Origin: Caballeronia glebae
Lineage (GTDB): Bacteria; Pseudomonadota; Gammaproteobacteria; Burkholderiales; Burkholderiaceae
Assembly (NCBI RefSeq): GCF_001545035.1
Contig: NZ_FCOJ02000011.1
Coordinates: 87,569-151,568, forward strand
Direction of reading: 5' to 3'
Length of the DNA stretch: 64,000 bases
Within the stretch, counting starts at the first letter, position 1. Each line of letters begins with the position of its first letter. The position numbers and the translations under genes were made by a program. Under the pieces are notes generated by a model. The model made no database searches. It was not told the DNA's origin and saw nothing but the letters and a program-made list of their open reading frames with translations. This document shows positions 9,736-19,562 of the stretch, piece after piece.

Positions 9736-10665
9736 TTAAGTTTGTGGATCGGTGAACACGCGGCTCGCGCGGATGTCGCTGGCGTCGAGTTGCATCAGCG
9801 CAGCGGCATCGGCTACGCCACTGCCGCTTTCGGCCGCGGCGAAAAGCCGGTTGGCCTGACGCAAGCGCGCGCGGTCCAGCGCGTTGCGCACCGAGCGCGC
9901 ATTGGCGAAGTTCGGTTGCCCGATACGACGCGCGAGGTACGCTTCGAAGGCGTGTCGCGCGTCGTCGTCGAAGCGGTAGTGCATGTCGGCCAACATGTGC
10001 TCGGCGATTTCCAGAAGCTCACCGGGCGCATAGTCCGGAAACACGAGGTGATGCGCGATGCGCGAACGAAAGCCCGGATTGCTGTGGAAGAACGTCTCCA
10101 TGCGCGACGCGTATCCCGCCAAAATCACGACGAGATCGTCGCGCTGGTTCTCCATCGTCTGCAGCAGGATTTCAATCGCTTCCTGCCCGTAATCGCGTTC
10201 GTTCTCGGGGCGATACAGGTAATAAGCCTCGTCGATGAACAGCACGCCGCCCATCGCTCGCTTGAGCACTTCGCGCGTTTTGGGCGCGGTATGGCCGATG
10301 TACTGGCCGACGAGATCGTCGCGCGTCACCGAGACGAGATGATTGCGCCGGATATAGCCGAGCCGGTGCAGCACTTGCGCCATGCGCAGCGCGACCGTGG
10401 TCTTGCCGGTTCCGGGATTGCCCGAGAAGCACATGTGCAGCGTGGGCGCACCCGACACGATACCGAGCGTCTCGCGGGCGCGCTCCACGAGCAGATGCGC
10501 GGCGATCTCGCGGATGCGCGTCTTGACCGGCGCGAGGCCGATCAGATCGCGATCCAGCTCCGCCAGCACTTCGCCGATGCGCGATTCGCGGTAGAGCGCC
10601 ATCAGGTCGGCGTGCGTCGCTTTCGTTTGAAGAGGTGCTTCTTCCAGCGTGGCTTCGGCGCTCAT
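9736..10665 (-). CDS. cbbX: CbbX, AAA+ RuBisCO activase
   Basis: A 309-residue AAA+ ATPase that removes inhibitory sugar phosphates from red-type (form IC/ID) RuBisCO by pulling on the large-subunit C-terminus. Walker [11 protein letters not shown] spans residues 81-90; Walker [14 protein letters not shown] and the downstream pore/sensor region are present. It directly follows cbbS (12-bp gap). SD TGAGGAG precedes the ATG. It fits the form IC RuBisCO encoded upstream. Confidence 0.96.
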   Translation of the reverse strand: MSAEATLEEAPLQTKATHADLMALYRESRIGEVLAELDRDLIGLAPVKTRIREIAAHLLVERARETLGIVSGAPTLHMCFSGNPGTGKTTVALRMAQVLHRLGYIRRNHLVSVTRDDLVGQYIGHTAPKTREVLKRAMGGVLFIDEAYYLYRPENERDYGQEAIEILLQTMENQRDDLVVILAGYASRMETFFHSNPGFRSRIAHHLVFPDYAPGELLEIAEHMLADMHYRFDDDARHAFEAYLARRIGQPNFANARSVRNALDRARLRQANRLFAAAESGSGVADAAALMQLDASDIRASRVFTDPQT

Positions 10666-10677
10666 GAACGCTCCTCA

Positions 10678-11094
10678 TCAATAGCGCTCGCCGCTCGGGC
10701 GATCGGTGGCGTAGGTGCGCATCGCGTAGCGCTGGATGCGGCTTCTGTCGTCCTGACGTTCGAGACGGAAACCTCGTTCCTGCGCCGGCCGATTCACGAT
10801 GAACGACAGACGCATCGTTTCGAAACCGCGCACCGAGTCGAAGGCATTCACCTTGATGTAATGATTCGGATACGTTTTGCGGCACTCGTTCACTTCCATC
10901 AGCACGCCGGCGGCGTCGTGGAGATCGAACATGGGAAGGCCCCACATTTCCCAGTACGTGTTGCGTGGATGGGGATCGTCGGTGTATTCGACCGAGCAGG
11001 CCCAGCCCTGGTCTAGCGCATAGTTGATCTGCGCCGATATCTCGTCGTCGGTAAATGGCGGCAGGAAGGCAAACGTTCCTTGCGTGATATTCAT
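10678..11094 (-). CDS. cbbS: RuBisCO small subunit, form IC
   Basis: A 138-residue small subunit of ribulose-bisphosphate carboxylase. It starts with [21 protein letters not shown], typical of red-type small subunits, and has the long C-terminal extension (from about residue 105) that characterises form IC/ID enzymes and builds the central beta-barrel. SD AGGAAA precedes the ATG. It follows cbbL after 55 bp, and with it makes the L8S8 holoenzyme. Confidence 0.97.
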   Translation of the reverse strand: MNITQGTFAFLPPFTDDEISAQINYALDQGWACSVEYTDDPHPRNTYWEMWGLPMFDLHDAAGVLMEVNECRKTYPNHYIKVNAFDSVRGFETMRLSFIVNRPAQERGFRLERQDDRSRIQRYAMRTYATDRPSGERY

Positions 11095-11149
11095 TTCGGT
11101 TTCCTATGCTTTTATTGGATATGTATTCCATGAAATCGTGGCGAAAAAC

Positions 11150-13039
<1,890 letters not shown>

Positions 13040-13114
13040 ATGCAATGGACCACGCCAAGCTTCACCGATATGCGTTTTGGTTTTGAAATCACGATGTATA
13101 TCGCCACCCGCTAA
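13040..13114 (+). CDS. pqqA: PqqA, precursor peptide of PQQ
   Basis: A 24-residue ribosomal peptide that is the substrate for PQQ biosynthesis. The Glu (E16) and Tyr (Y20) that are cross-linked by PqqE have the required E-x-x-x-Y spacing inside [12 protein letters not shown], the typical PqqA C-terminus. It is too short for routine gene finding. The SD GGAGG lies 7-8 bases before the ATG. Unusually, the next PQQ gene (pqqB) is about 10.5 kb downstream. Here pqqA heads a short run with a DUF447 gene and mfnB, behind a sigma-54 promoter. Confidence 0.95.
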   Translation: MQWTTPSFTDMRFGFEITMYIATR

Positions 13115-13195
13115 CACGCGGACCGAACCCGCACGAAGCCGCATCGAAGCGATCGCGGCTCTTTCGTGCGGCTACGAATACTTTCGCCGACCATC

Positions 13196-13762
13196 ATGAT
13201 TTACGAGACCATCGTCACGACCGCGGATCGCGATGGCCGGCCGCACATCGCGCCGATGGGCGTGCGCTTCGAAGAAGGCCTCGCGATTCTCGCGCCGTTC
13301 CGTCCGTCGACGACGCTCGACAACGTCCTCGCGACGAAGAGCGCCGTCATCAATCTGACGACGGACGTGCGCGTGTTCGCGGGCTGCGTGACAGGCATCG
13401 CGCACGACTGGCCGACGCTCGCGGCGAGCACGGTGCCGAGCGTGCGGCTCGCATCGACGCTCGCGCATATCGAGTTGCGTCTCGCTGAATTACTCGATGA
13501 CGAAGCGCGTCCGACGCTGCGCATGGAATGCGTACATCGCGAGACGCATGCGCCTTTTCCGGGCTTCAATCGCGCGCAGGCGGCGGTCGTCGAAGGCGCG
13601 ATTCTCGTGAGCCGGCTGTTCATGTTGCCGCCGGAAAAAGTGGACAGCGAGGTGGCTTATCTGCGGATCGCCATCGACAAGACCGCGGGCGACGCCGAGC
13701 GCGAAGCCTGGCAGTGGCTTTTGCAGGCGATCGAGGCGCATCGCGCGAAGGCCGTCACCTGA
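13196..13762 (+). CDS. DUF447 family protein of the H4MPT/methanofuran cluster
   Basis: A 188-residue cytoplasmic protein of the DUF447 family, a flavin-reductase-like beta-barrel family found almost only beside H4MPT and methanofuran genes in methylotrophs and methanogens. The N-terminus MIYETIVTTADRDGRPHIAPMGVRF is typical. Its reaction is unknown; a part in C1 cofactor synthesis is inferred from co-occurrence. The ATG at 13196 matches the family start; an in-frame GTG at 13166 would add 10 residues. No strong ribosome site is seen at either. It follows pqqA by 81 bp and precedes mfnB by 36 bp. Confidence 0.82.
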   Translation: MIYETIVTTADRDGRPHIAPMGVRFEEGLAILAPFRPSTTLDNVLATKSAVINLTTDVRVFAGCVTGIAHDWPTLAASTVPSVRLASTLAHIELRLAELLDDEARPTLRMECVHRETHAPFPGFNRAQAAVVEGAILVSRLFMLPPEKVDSEVAYLRIAIDKTAGDAEREAWQWLLQAIEAHRAKAVT

Positions 13763-13798
13763 TGCTCGTTCCGTAGCCCTCCCTCTGGAGTTTCGACG

Positions 13799-14488
13799 AT
13801 GACCGCATTGCTCGCGAGCGTTCGCTCGGCGGATGAAGCCTTCGATGCCGCGAACGCCGGCGCCGAACTGATCGACCTGAAGGAACCGGGCGCGGGCGCG
13901 CTGGGCGCGGTTGCGATCGGGGATATCGCGCGGATCGTGCGAGAGTTGCGCGCGCGGTATGCGTTGCGGCCGATCAGCGCGACCATCGGCGATTTGCCCA
14001 ACGACGCACTCGACGAGATGACCGCGCGCGTGCTCGATGTCGCGGCCACGGGCGTCGATTATGTGAAGGTCGGTGTGTCGCCGGGCGCGGGCGCTTTCGC
14101 GTGCTTGCGGCATCTGGCGAGTTTGCCCGCCGCCGTGGTGCCGGTGTTGCTATCGGACGATGGCGTGGATCGCGAACTGGCCGCGCTCGCGGCGCAACTG
14201 GGCTTTGTCGGCATCGTGTTCGATACGGCGAGCAAGAACGGGCGCACGTTGTTCGATTGCGTCGATGTGCGGATGCTCGCCTCGTGCATGAGCGATGCAC
14301 GCACACGCGGGATGATGATCGCCGTTGCCGGATCGTTGGGTTGGGACGATCTCGACAGGATTCGTTTGCTTGCGCCGGATATCGCCGGGTTTCGCGGCGC
14401 GCTTTGCGATGAGCGTGACGGGCGCGGCGGAAGGCTCGATCCCAGGCGCGTGGAGAAGTGGGTTCGGGCGCTGCATGTTGCTCGCTAA
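13799..14488 (+). CDS. mfnB: (5-formylfuran-3-yl)methyl phosphate synthase (MfnB)
   Basis: A 229-residue TIM-barrel lyase. It condenses two glyceraldehyde 3-phosphate molecules to the furan precursor of methanofuran (methylofuran in bacteria). The Schiff-base lysine is K28 in ELIDLKEPGAGALGA, a motif characteristic of the family. Further conserved parts are ISATIGDLP, YVKVGV and GVVFDT-like GIVFDTASKNG. SD TGGAG lies before the ATG. It is convergent with mfnE, 12 bp apart. Its triose phosphate substrate is also an output of the adjacent Calvin operon. Confidence 0.92.
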   Translation: MTALLASVRSADEAFDAANAGAELIDLKEPGAGALGAVAIGDIARIVRELRARYALRPISATIGDLPNDALDEMTARVLDVAATGVDYVKVGVSPGAGAFACLRHLASLPAAVVPVLLSDDGVDRELAALAAQLGFVGIVFDTASKNGRTLFDCVDVRMLASCMSDARTRGMMIAVAGSLGWDDLDRIRLLAPDIAGFRGALCDERDGRGGRLDPRRVEKWVRALHVAR

Positions 14489-14500
14489 GGGTTTGGGGTT

Positions 14501-15088
14501 TCAAACCGTCACATTCAACAATCGATCCCGCATAACCGACACATCCGACTTGCTCAAAATCTCGACGATATAGTTCGCATCCCGCACATGAGCCGGAAAG
14601 CGCCGGTCCAGAATGCCCTTCGCGGCCAGCGATTCGAGCGGCGCATTCGCCTCGACCTCGCACGACTTCACGATCATCAACCGCTCCGCGTTGAGCGAAC
14701 TGGAAAGCCAGGCCGCGAGGCTATCGGACGTGGTGTCCCAGTTGGTCATCGAGTCGGGCGTCGCGCGCATCAGATCGGTCGGCACCCAGACCGCCACGCG
14801 CCCATCGCGCAATGCGCGCCGAATGCGATCCTCGTTCGACGCCAGCACGAGTTCCGGCACCACGCCCTGCATCAGAATCGCGTATTGCGCCATCGCGAGC
14901 AGACACATGTTGTGGGCCGCGAGATCGTCGAAACGCCATTCCTGCTGATACTGCCGCACCGCGTCCGCGAAATCGCCGCCGCCCGGCACGATCACGACGC
15001 GCCCGCCGCCCACTTCCCAGAGCCGCGTCAACCATTCGCGCAGCGCAGGGTCGTGACTCAGGCTTCCCCCGATCTTGACCACCCACAT
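14501..15088 (-). CDS. mfnE: [5-(aminomethyl)furan-3-yl]methyl phosphate kinase-like (MfnE)
   Basis: A 195-residue amino-acid-kinase-fold protein. In methanogens MfnE phosphorylates aminomethylfuran phosphate to the diphosphate before coupling. The N-terminal nucleotide/phosphate loop is MWVVKIGGSL; VVIVPGGGDFAD and NWDTTSDSLAAWLSS are the other family landmarks. It is short compared with aspartokinases, as expected for this group. SD AGGA precedes the ATG. It follows mfnF by 71 bp on the same strand, so mfnD-mfnF-mfnE is a likely operon. Confidence 0.88.
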   Translation of the reverse strand: MWVVKIGGSLSHDPALREWLTRLWEVGGGRVVIVPGGGDFADAVRQYQQEWRFDDLAAHNMCLLAMAQYAILMQGVVPELVLASNEDRIRRALRDGRVAVWVPTDLMRATPDSMTNWDTTSDSLAAWLSSSLNAERLMIVKSCEVEANAPLESLAAKGILDRRFPAHVRDANYIVEILSKSDVSVMRDRLLNVTV

Positions 15089-15159
15089 ATTCCTGTCCTC
15101 GTTCGATCAAGCCGACGGGCCACGCACCCGCTTCCGATACCGCTGTATTGCGCAAGCTA

Positions 15160-16296
15160 TCACGCGGCCCGCGCCGATGCATCGTTCAACCGATGCGCTT
15201 CGTTGCTTCCCGCGCCCTTCATCATCGCCGACGCCAAAAGCGCGACCGCCACGCTCGGCGCGCACGTCGATACCCACTCGGCGCGCGTCGCATCGTCGTC
15301 GGCGACACCCGCGAGACGCGCGAAATCGACATAGCTGCGCGCCTCCTGCCGCGCCAGCGCCGCCGCGAGAAAGCGTCCGCATCCGGCGCCGACTATCGGC
15401 GCCGCCGCCAGCGCCGCATCCCGCGCCACAACGCGCGCGAGATTCGCCTCCAGCGCGCGCAACTGTTCGTGCCGCCAGCCCTGCGCGAAGCGCCGCCACT
15501 CGGCATCGCTCGCTTCGACGGCGTCGCGGCCGATCATCCGTGCGATCCGCACGCGGCTCGCGGCCTGCGTCTTCGGCCCGTTGTCGGCGCTCGGATGCTG
15601 GTCGTGCTCGGGCCACAGCTCGCCCGTCAGACGATAGACATCGGCGGTCGTCGCGAACCATTCGTTCATCACGCCGGTCGGCTCGCCGCGAAACGCGATG
15701 CGATGCGCGAGCCCGCACAACGGCGTGCGCACGACGCCCTGATAAACAAGCTCGCCGCTCGCGAGCCGTTCAGCGTCGCTGGAACCGCGCGCCGCGACAC
15801 GTCCGCCGACGATAGGAATGATGTCCGTCGTCGTGCTGCCGATATCGATAAACACAGCATTCGGCATGCACGCCGCGACCCATTGCGCGCTCGCGAGCCA
15901 GTTCGCCGATGCGACCTTGCGCCAATGCTCCGCGCACGCCGAACGCGCGAGCCAGCCCGCATCGCCGGCGAAGAACATCGTGCGCGGCCCGAGCCGATGC
16001 GCGAGCGTGCGCGTCAACGTGCGCACGCCCTCGGCGCGATCGGCGAAGAGATCGACCATTTCGCCGGTCATCGTGACGGCGTGGCGCGCGCTTGCATCGG
16101 CGGCGGCGGGCCAGCGCTCGAACATCGCGTCGATCGCGCGTTCCAGGTGCGCCAGGCCCTGCCACAGCGGACACGCCCATTGCGCGACATCGACGAGCAT
16201 GCCGGCGCGCGTCGCCATCGACACCTTCACGTGCGCGCCGCCCACGTCCCAGCCGAACACCGGCGCATCGTTCGATGTCGATGTCGATGTCGTCAT
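15160..16296 (-). CDS. mfnF: Methanofuran synthase MfnF-like (H4MPT-linked C1 protein)
   Basis: A 378-residue protein of the hydantoinase/oxoprolinase-like ASKHA family. In methanogens MfnF couples the aminomethylfuran unit to the glutamyl-tyramine unit. Nucleotide-binding signatures are PVFGWDVGGAHVKVS near the N-terminus and VFIDIGSTTTDIIPI in the middle; IVGAGCGRFLAAAL lies near the C-terminus. The open frame runs far upstream to 18,099, but that part is an antisense shadow. The ATG at 16296 overlaps the mfnD stop by 4 bp and fits the family start. A short (TCGATG)-like repeat encodes TSTSTS at the N-terminus. Confidence 0.88.
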   Translation of the reverse strand: MTTSTSTSNDAPVFGWDVGGAHVKVSMATRAGMLVDVAQWACPLWQGLAHLERAIDAMFERWPAAADASARHAVTMTGEMVDLFADRAEGVRTLTRTLAHRLGPRTMFFAGDAGWLARSACAEHWRKVASANWLASAQWVAACMPNAVFIDIGSTTTDIIPIVGGRVAARGSSDAERLASGELVYQGVVRTPLCGLAHRIAFRGEPTGVMNEWFATTADVYRLTGELWPEHDQHPSADNGPKTQAASRVRIARMIGRDAVEASDAEWRRFAQGWRHEQLRALEANLARVVARDAALAAAPIVGAGCGRFLAAALARQEARSYVDFARLAGVADDDATRAEWVSTCAPSVAVALLASAMMKGAGSNEAHRLNDASARAA

Positions 16297-17348
16297 GACG
16301 ACGCTCCGCCGCACGCGCGCAGCAATCCGGCGTCGCCGTCGAAGCCGGGCACGCGATGCGCCGCGAGCAATTCCGCCGCGAGATTCCTGCCGCCGCGCCG
16401 GCTCAGTTCCGCATACGCGACCGTCAGACGCGGATTCACCTCGATCACGACCGGCCCGCGTTCCGGATGCCACACGACGTCGATGCCCGCGAAGCCGCGC
16501 AGACCCGGAAACGCTTCGGCGACACGCAGCGCGAGCCGTTCGAGCGCGCGGCCTTGCGGACCATGCCGGTCGATGCGATCGACATCGACGCCGTCGAACT
16601 GAACGATGCGCTCGCGGCGTCCCGAACCCGCCGCATCCGACAATCCGATGCGCTGCCGGTTGATGCTCACGAGCCGCGAAAGCCGGTCGCGGCAGATCAG
16701 CGAAAGGCTCAGCGGCTCGCCATCGATCCATTCCTGCAGCACGGGATTGCGGCCCGCTTCCGCGCGCGCCGCATATTCGGCGCGCGCGGCGGCGAGGTCG
16801 TCGTAGACGTAGGTGTCGAGGCCGCCCGCGCCGTCGTCGGGCTTGACGACCCAGCGTCGCCCGATTGCGGCGCTCGCGTTTTCCGGTTCGAGCGCGGGCG
16901 TCGCGGCGATGCTGCGCGCGGCGAGACACGCGGCCGTCGCGCTCTTGCTCGACGCCGCGCGGATCGCTTCTTTCGCGCAGCCGAGCCAGCGCGCCTGGCC
17001 GACGGCATCGTAGAGCTTGAGCAGCAGTCCGTCGCACTCGGGCGCGACGATGCAGGCATAGTCGTGCTCGCGCGCCACGCGGGCCACGAAGCGTATGACC
17101 GATTCGCCCGGCTGCGCGCGCACGTAGGCGCGGTCGTCGTCGACTTGCTCGAAGCGCGAACTCGCCACGCTCACGTCGATGCCCGGCAGCGCGCGCAGAT
17201 CGGCGGCGATGGCGTCGCGCATCACGCGGCCCTCGACGATCAGCGCGGAGAGGTCGGCGAGGCTGCCAGCGCCCGCCGCTTCCGGATCGATGCCGCCGCC
17301 GGTGAGATACTCGAATACGAAGATCTTGGTCAAAGGAAAGCCATCCAT
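16293..17348 (-). CDS. mfnD: ATP-grasp ligase, MfnD-like (tyramine/tyrosine-glutamate ligase)
   Basis: A 351-residue ATP-grasp enzyme. Methanogen MfnD ligates glutamate to tyramine in methanofuran synthesis; methylofuran of methylotrophs contains tyrosine and polyglutamate, so the substrate may differ here. The N-terminus KIFVFEYLTGGG is the family hallmark; WVVKPDDGAGGLDTYVY, LQEWIDGEPLSLS and VVIEVNPRLTVAY are the ATP- and metal-binding parts of the grasp fold. The ATG at 17348 overlaps the ATG of the divergent HisA-like gene. A TTG five codons in (17333) would start the protein at its conserved region. Neither start has a clear SD. Confidence 0.88.
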   Translation of the reverse strand: MDGFPLTKIFVFEYLTGGGIDPEAAGAGSLADLSALIVEGRVMRDAIAADLRALPGIDVSVASSRFEQVDDDRAYVRAQPGESVIRFVARVAREHDYACIVAPECDGLLLKLYDAVGQARWLGCAKEAIRAASSKSATAACLAARSIAATPALEPENASAAIGRRWVVKPDDGAGGLDTYVYDDLAAARAEYAARAEAGRNPVLQEWIDGEPLSLSLICRDRLSRLVSINRQRIGLSDAAGSGRRERIVQFDGVDVDRIDRHGPQGRALERLALRVAEAFPGLRGFAGIDVVWHPERGPVVIEVNPRLTVAYAELSRRGGRNLAAELLAAHRVPGFDGDAGLLRACGGASS

Positions 17349-18081
17349 GCAGGTGATACCCGTTCTCGATCTGCTCGACGGCCACGCGGTGCACGCGGTA
17401 TGCGGCGAACGTTCGCGCTATCGGCCGATCCAGTCCTCGTTGTGCGCGACGAGCGATCCCGTTGAGATCGCCCGCGCGCTCGTCGCCGCGACCGGCGCGC
17501 GCACGTTGTACGTCGCCGATCTGGGCGCGATCCTTTCGCGCGGCGCGCACGACCACGCACTCGCCGCCCTTAGCGACGCCCTCGGCGGCGGCTTCCACAT
17601 CTGGCTCGACGCGGGCTTCACCGCGTTCGCGCCGATGCGCGCGCTCGTCGAGCGCATCGCCCGGCTGACGCAGTCCGCTGCGCCCGCCGCGATCGTGCCC
17701 GTGTTCGGCACCGAGACGCTCGTCGACATCGGCGCGATCGCCGAGGCGTCCGCTTGCGGCTTCGAGCCGATTCTGTCGCTCGACTATCGCGGTGGGCGCG
17801 CGCTCGGTTCGGCGCATGTCGAGAGCGACGCGTGGCCGTCGCGCGTGATCGTGATGACGCTGGATCACGTGGGCGCGAATGCCGGACCCGATCTCGACAC
17901 GTTTGCCGCCGTGCGTGCGCTCGCCGGTGCGCGCGAGTTGGTGGGCGCGGGCGGAATCCGCCATGACGCCGATCTCGCGCTCGCCGGTGAAAGCGGCGCT
18001 CATGCGTGGCTCGTCGCCTCCGCGATTCACGATGGGACCGTGAGTCGGCGCGATGTGCATCGCGGAGTTTTCGAGGGATGA
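17347..18081 (+). CDS. HisA/HisF-like TIM-barrel protein of the methanofuran locus
   Basis: A 244-residue (beta-alpha)8 barrel related to HisA (ProFAR isomerase). Paralogues of this type recur in H4MPT/methanofuran gene sets of methylotrophs and methanogens, with no confirmed reaction. D8 in VIPVLDLLDGHAV and D146 in ILSLDYRGG occupy the positions of the two catalytic aspartates of HisA. Phosphate-binding loops VGAGGIRH and VASAIHDG are present. It is unlikely to be the true histidine enzyme because no his genes are nearby. SD AAAGGAAAG supports the ATG at 17347. It is divergent from mfnD with overlapping start codons. Confidence 0.8.
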   Translation: MQVIPVLDLLDGHAVHAVCGERSRYRPIQSSLCATSDPVEIARALVAATGARTLYVADLGAILSRGAHDHALAALSDALGGGFHIWLDAGFTAFAPMRALVERIARLTQSAAPAAIVPVFGTETLVDIGAIAEASACGFEPILSLDYRGGRALGSAHVESDAWPSRVIVMTLDHVGANAGPDLDTFAAVRALAGARELVGAGGIRHDADLALAGESGAHAWLVASAIHDGTVSRRDVHRGVFEG

Positions 18082-18293
18082 ACTCAATATCTGTGCCAAG
18101 GGCTTTGGGGCTTTGCTCGCGGTGTAATCGTTTGGTTAGCAGGTGTTGCATCGGGTGATTCACGGGTGACAGTGTGTTGCATTGCGGAGCAGTTTTCCGT
18201 GGCTTCTTTTTCTGCTCTCGCTTCTTCGGCTTTCGCCAGATGCGCAGCAAGCTTCAAAGAAAACCGGCATAGACCTTGCTCGCAAGCACGACC

Positions 18294-19562
18294 ATGCACG
18301 ATTCACCCACGCTCACGACATCGAACGCCCAGGCCGCAGCCCCGAACGCTTGGACCTGCCCGTTCTGCCCCCTGCTATGCGACGACATCACGCTCGCGCC
18401 AGGCGCCGATCAGCGCCTCGCGGCACCGCACACCGACTGCCCGCGTCTGGCGGGTTCGCTTGCCCGCTTCGGTCCGAACGATGCAAACCGAAAGCCCACG
18501 ATCGACGGGCAAATCACCGATCCAGAAGCGGCGCTCTCGCGAGCCGCGTCGATCCTGTCGGGCGCGCATCGGCCGCTCTTCGGCGGACTCGCGACCGACG
18601 TGGCCGGCGCACGCGCGCTCTATGAACTCGCCGCGCAGTGCGGCGCGATCCTCGATCATCTGCACGGCGACACGCTCGCCGACAGCAATCGCGCGCTGCA
18701 AGACCGCGGCTCGTTCTTCACGACGCTCTCGGAAGTCCGCTCGCGCGCCGATCTCATCGTCGTGTTCGCGTGCGAGCCGTCGCGGCGCTATCCGCGCTTC
18801 TTCGAGCGCATTGCGGGCGTCGGTCGCGACGTAAGCGTCGTATTCGTCGGATGTGACATCGATCCCGCCGCGAACATGCGCGCCGAATCGATCCTGCCGA
18901 ACGCCGATCCCTTCGATACGCTCGCGCTGTGGTCCGCGCTCGTCGAAGGCGGGCGTTCGATTCCAGCGGCCGAACTCGTCGCGCTGACCGAGCGCGTCGG
19001 CCTCGCGAAGTACACCGCGTTCGTCTACGAGCCAGCCACACTGCCGACGCAACACGCCGCGCTCGCGATCGAAGCGCTGCAACGTATCGTCAAGGCGATC
19101 AACCGCACCGCGCGCGCAGGCACGCTCGCGTTGACCGGCGACGACGGCGCCGCGTCCGTCAATCAGGCGATCACGTGGTTGTCGGGCTTTCCGCTGCGCA
19201 CGCGCGTCGCGTATGGCTTGCCGCTCGATCACGATGCGCATCGCTATCGCACGGAAACGCTGTTGCAGCGCGACGAAATCGATGCGCTCGTGTGGGTGTC
19301 GAGCTTCGCGCCCGAGCCGCTGCCCGCATCGCTCGATGACGACGTGCCCGCGATCATCCTCGCCCATCCGGCGACGACCGTGCCCGCGCGCCGAGGCCCG
19401 ACCGTGTTCATTCCGGTCGCGACGCCGGGCATAGACTGCGGCGGGCATCTGTTTCGCGTCGATACATCCGTGGTCGCGCCGCTCGCCGCCGCGCGCGATT
19501 ACGCGTTGCCGACGCTCGCAGCGATCGCGGCGCGACTCGCGCAGGCGCGGAGGCCGTCATGA
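18294..19562 (+). CDS. fhcB: Formyltransferase/hydrolase complex subunit B (FhcB)
   Basis: A 422-residue subunit related to FwdB/FmdB, the molybdopterin subunit of formylmethanofuran dehydrogenase. In methylotrophs it is a structural part of FhcABCD, which converts formyl-H4MPT to formate. It keeps the CPFCPLLCDD cluster motif and a further Cys in DCPRLAG. At the place of the metal-binding Cys of FwdB the sequence reads DHLHGDTLAD, with no Cys (alignment by eye). That fits a complex that hydrolyses rather than oxidises. The ATG at 18294 is preferred over a TTG at 18276; neither has a strong SD. Its stop overlaps the fhcA start. Confidence 0.93.
   Translation: MHDSPTLTTSNAQAAAPNAWTCPFCPLLCDDITLAPGADQRLAAPHTDCPRLAGSLARFGPNDANRKPTIDGQITDPEAALSRAASILSGAHRPLFGGLATDVAGARALYELAAQCGAILDHLHGDTLADSNRALQDRGSFFTTLSEVRSRADLIVVFACEPSRRYPRFFERIAGVGRDVSVVFVGCDIDPAANMRAESILPNADPFDTLALWSALVEGGRSIPAAELVALTERVGLAKYTAFVYEPATLPTQHAALAIEALQRIVKAINRTARAGTLALTGDDGAASVNQAITWLSGFPLRTRVAYGLPLDHDAHRYRTETLLQRDEIDALVWVSSFAPEPLPASLDDDVPAIILAHPATTVPARRGPTVFIPVATPGIDCGGHLFRVDTSVVAPLAAARDYALPTLAAIAARLAQARRPS

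Noticed and set aside
14489..14508. GGTTTG/CAAACC hairpin between mfnB and mfnE
   Set aside because: Only six base pairs and no T-tract on either strand, so not called a terminator.
17347..18081. Annotation as histidine biosynthesis hisA
   Set aside because: No other his genes are present, and the location in the methanofuran locus points to the C1-cluster paralogue.
16297..18099. Long minus-strand extension of the mfnF frame
   Set aside because: It lies antisense to mfnD/HisA-like coding sequence, is Arg-rich and matches no family; it is a shadow of G+C-rich codon bias.
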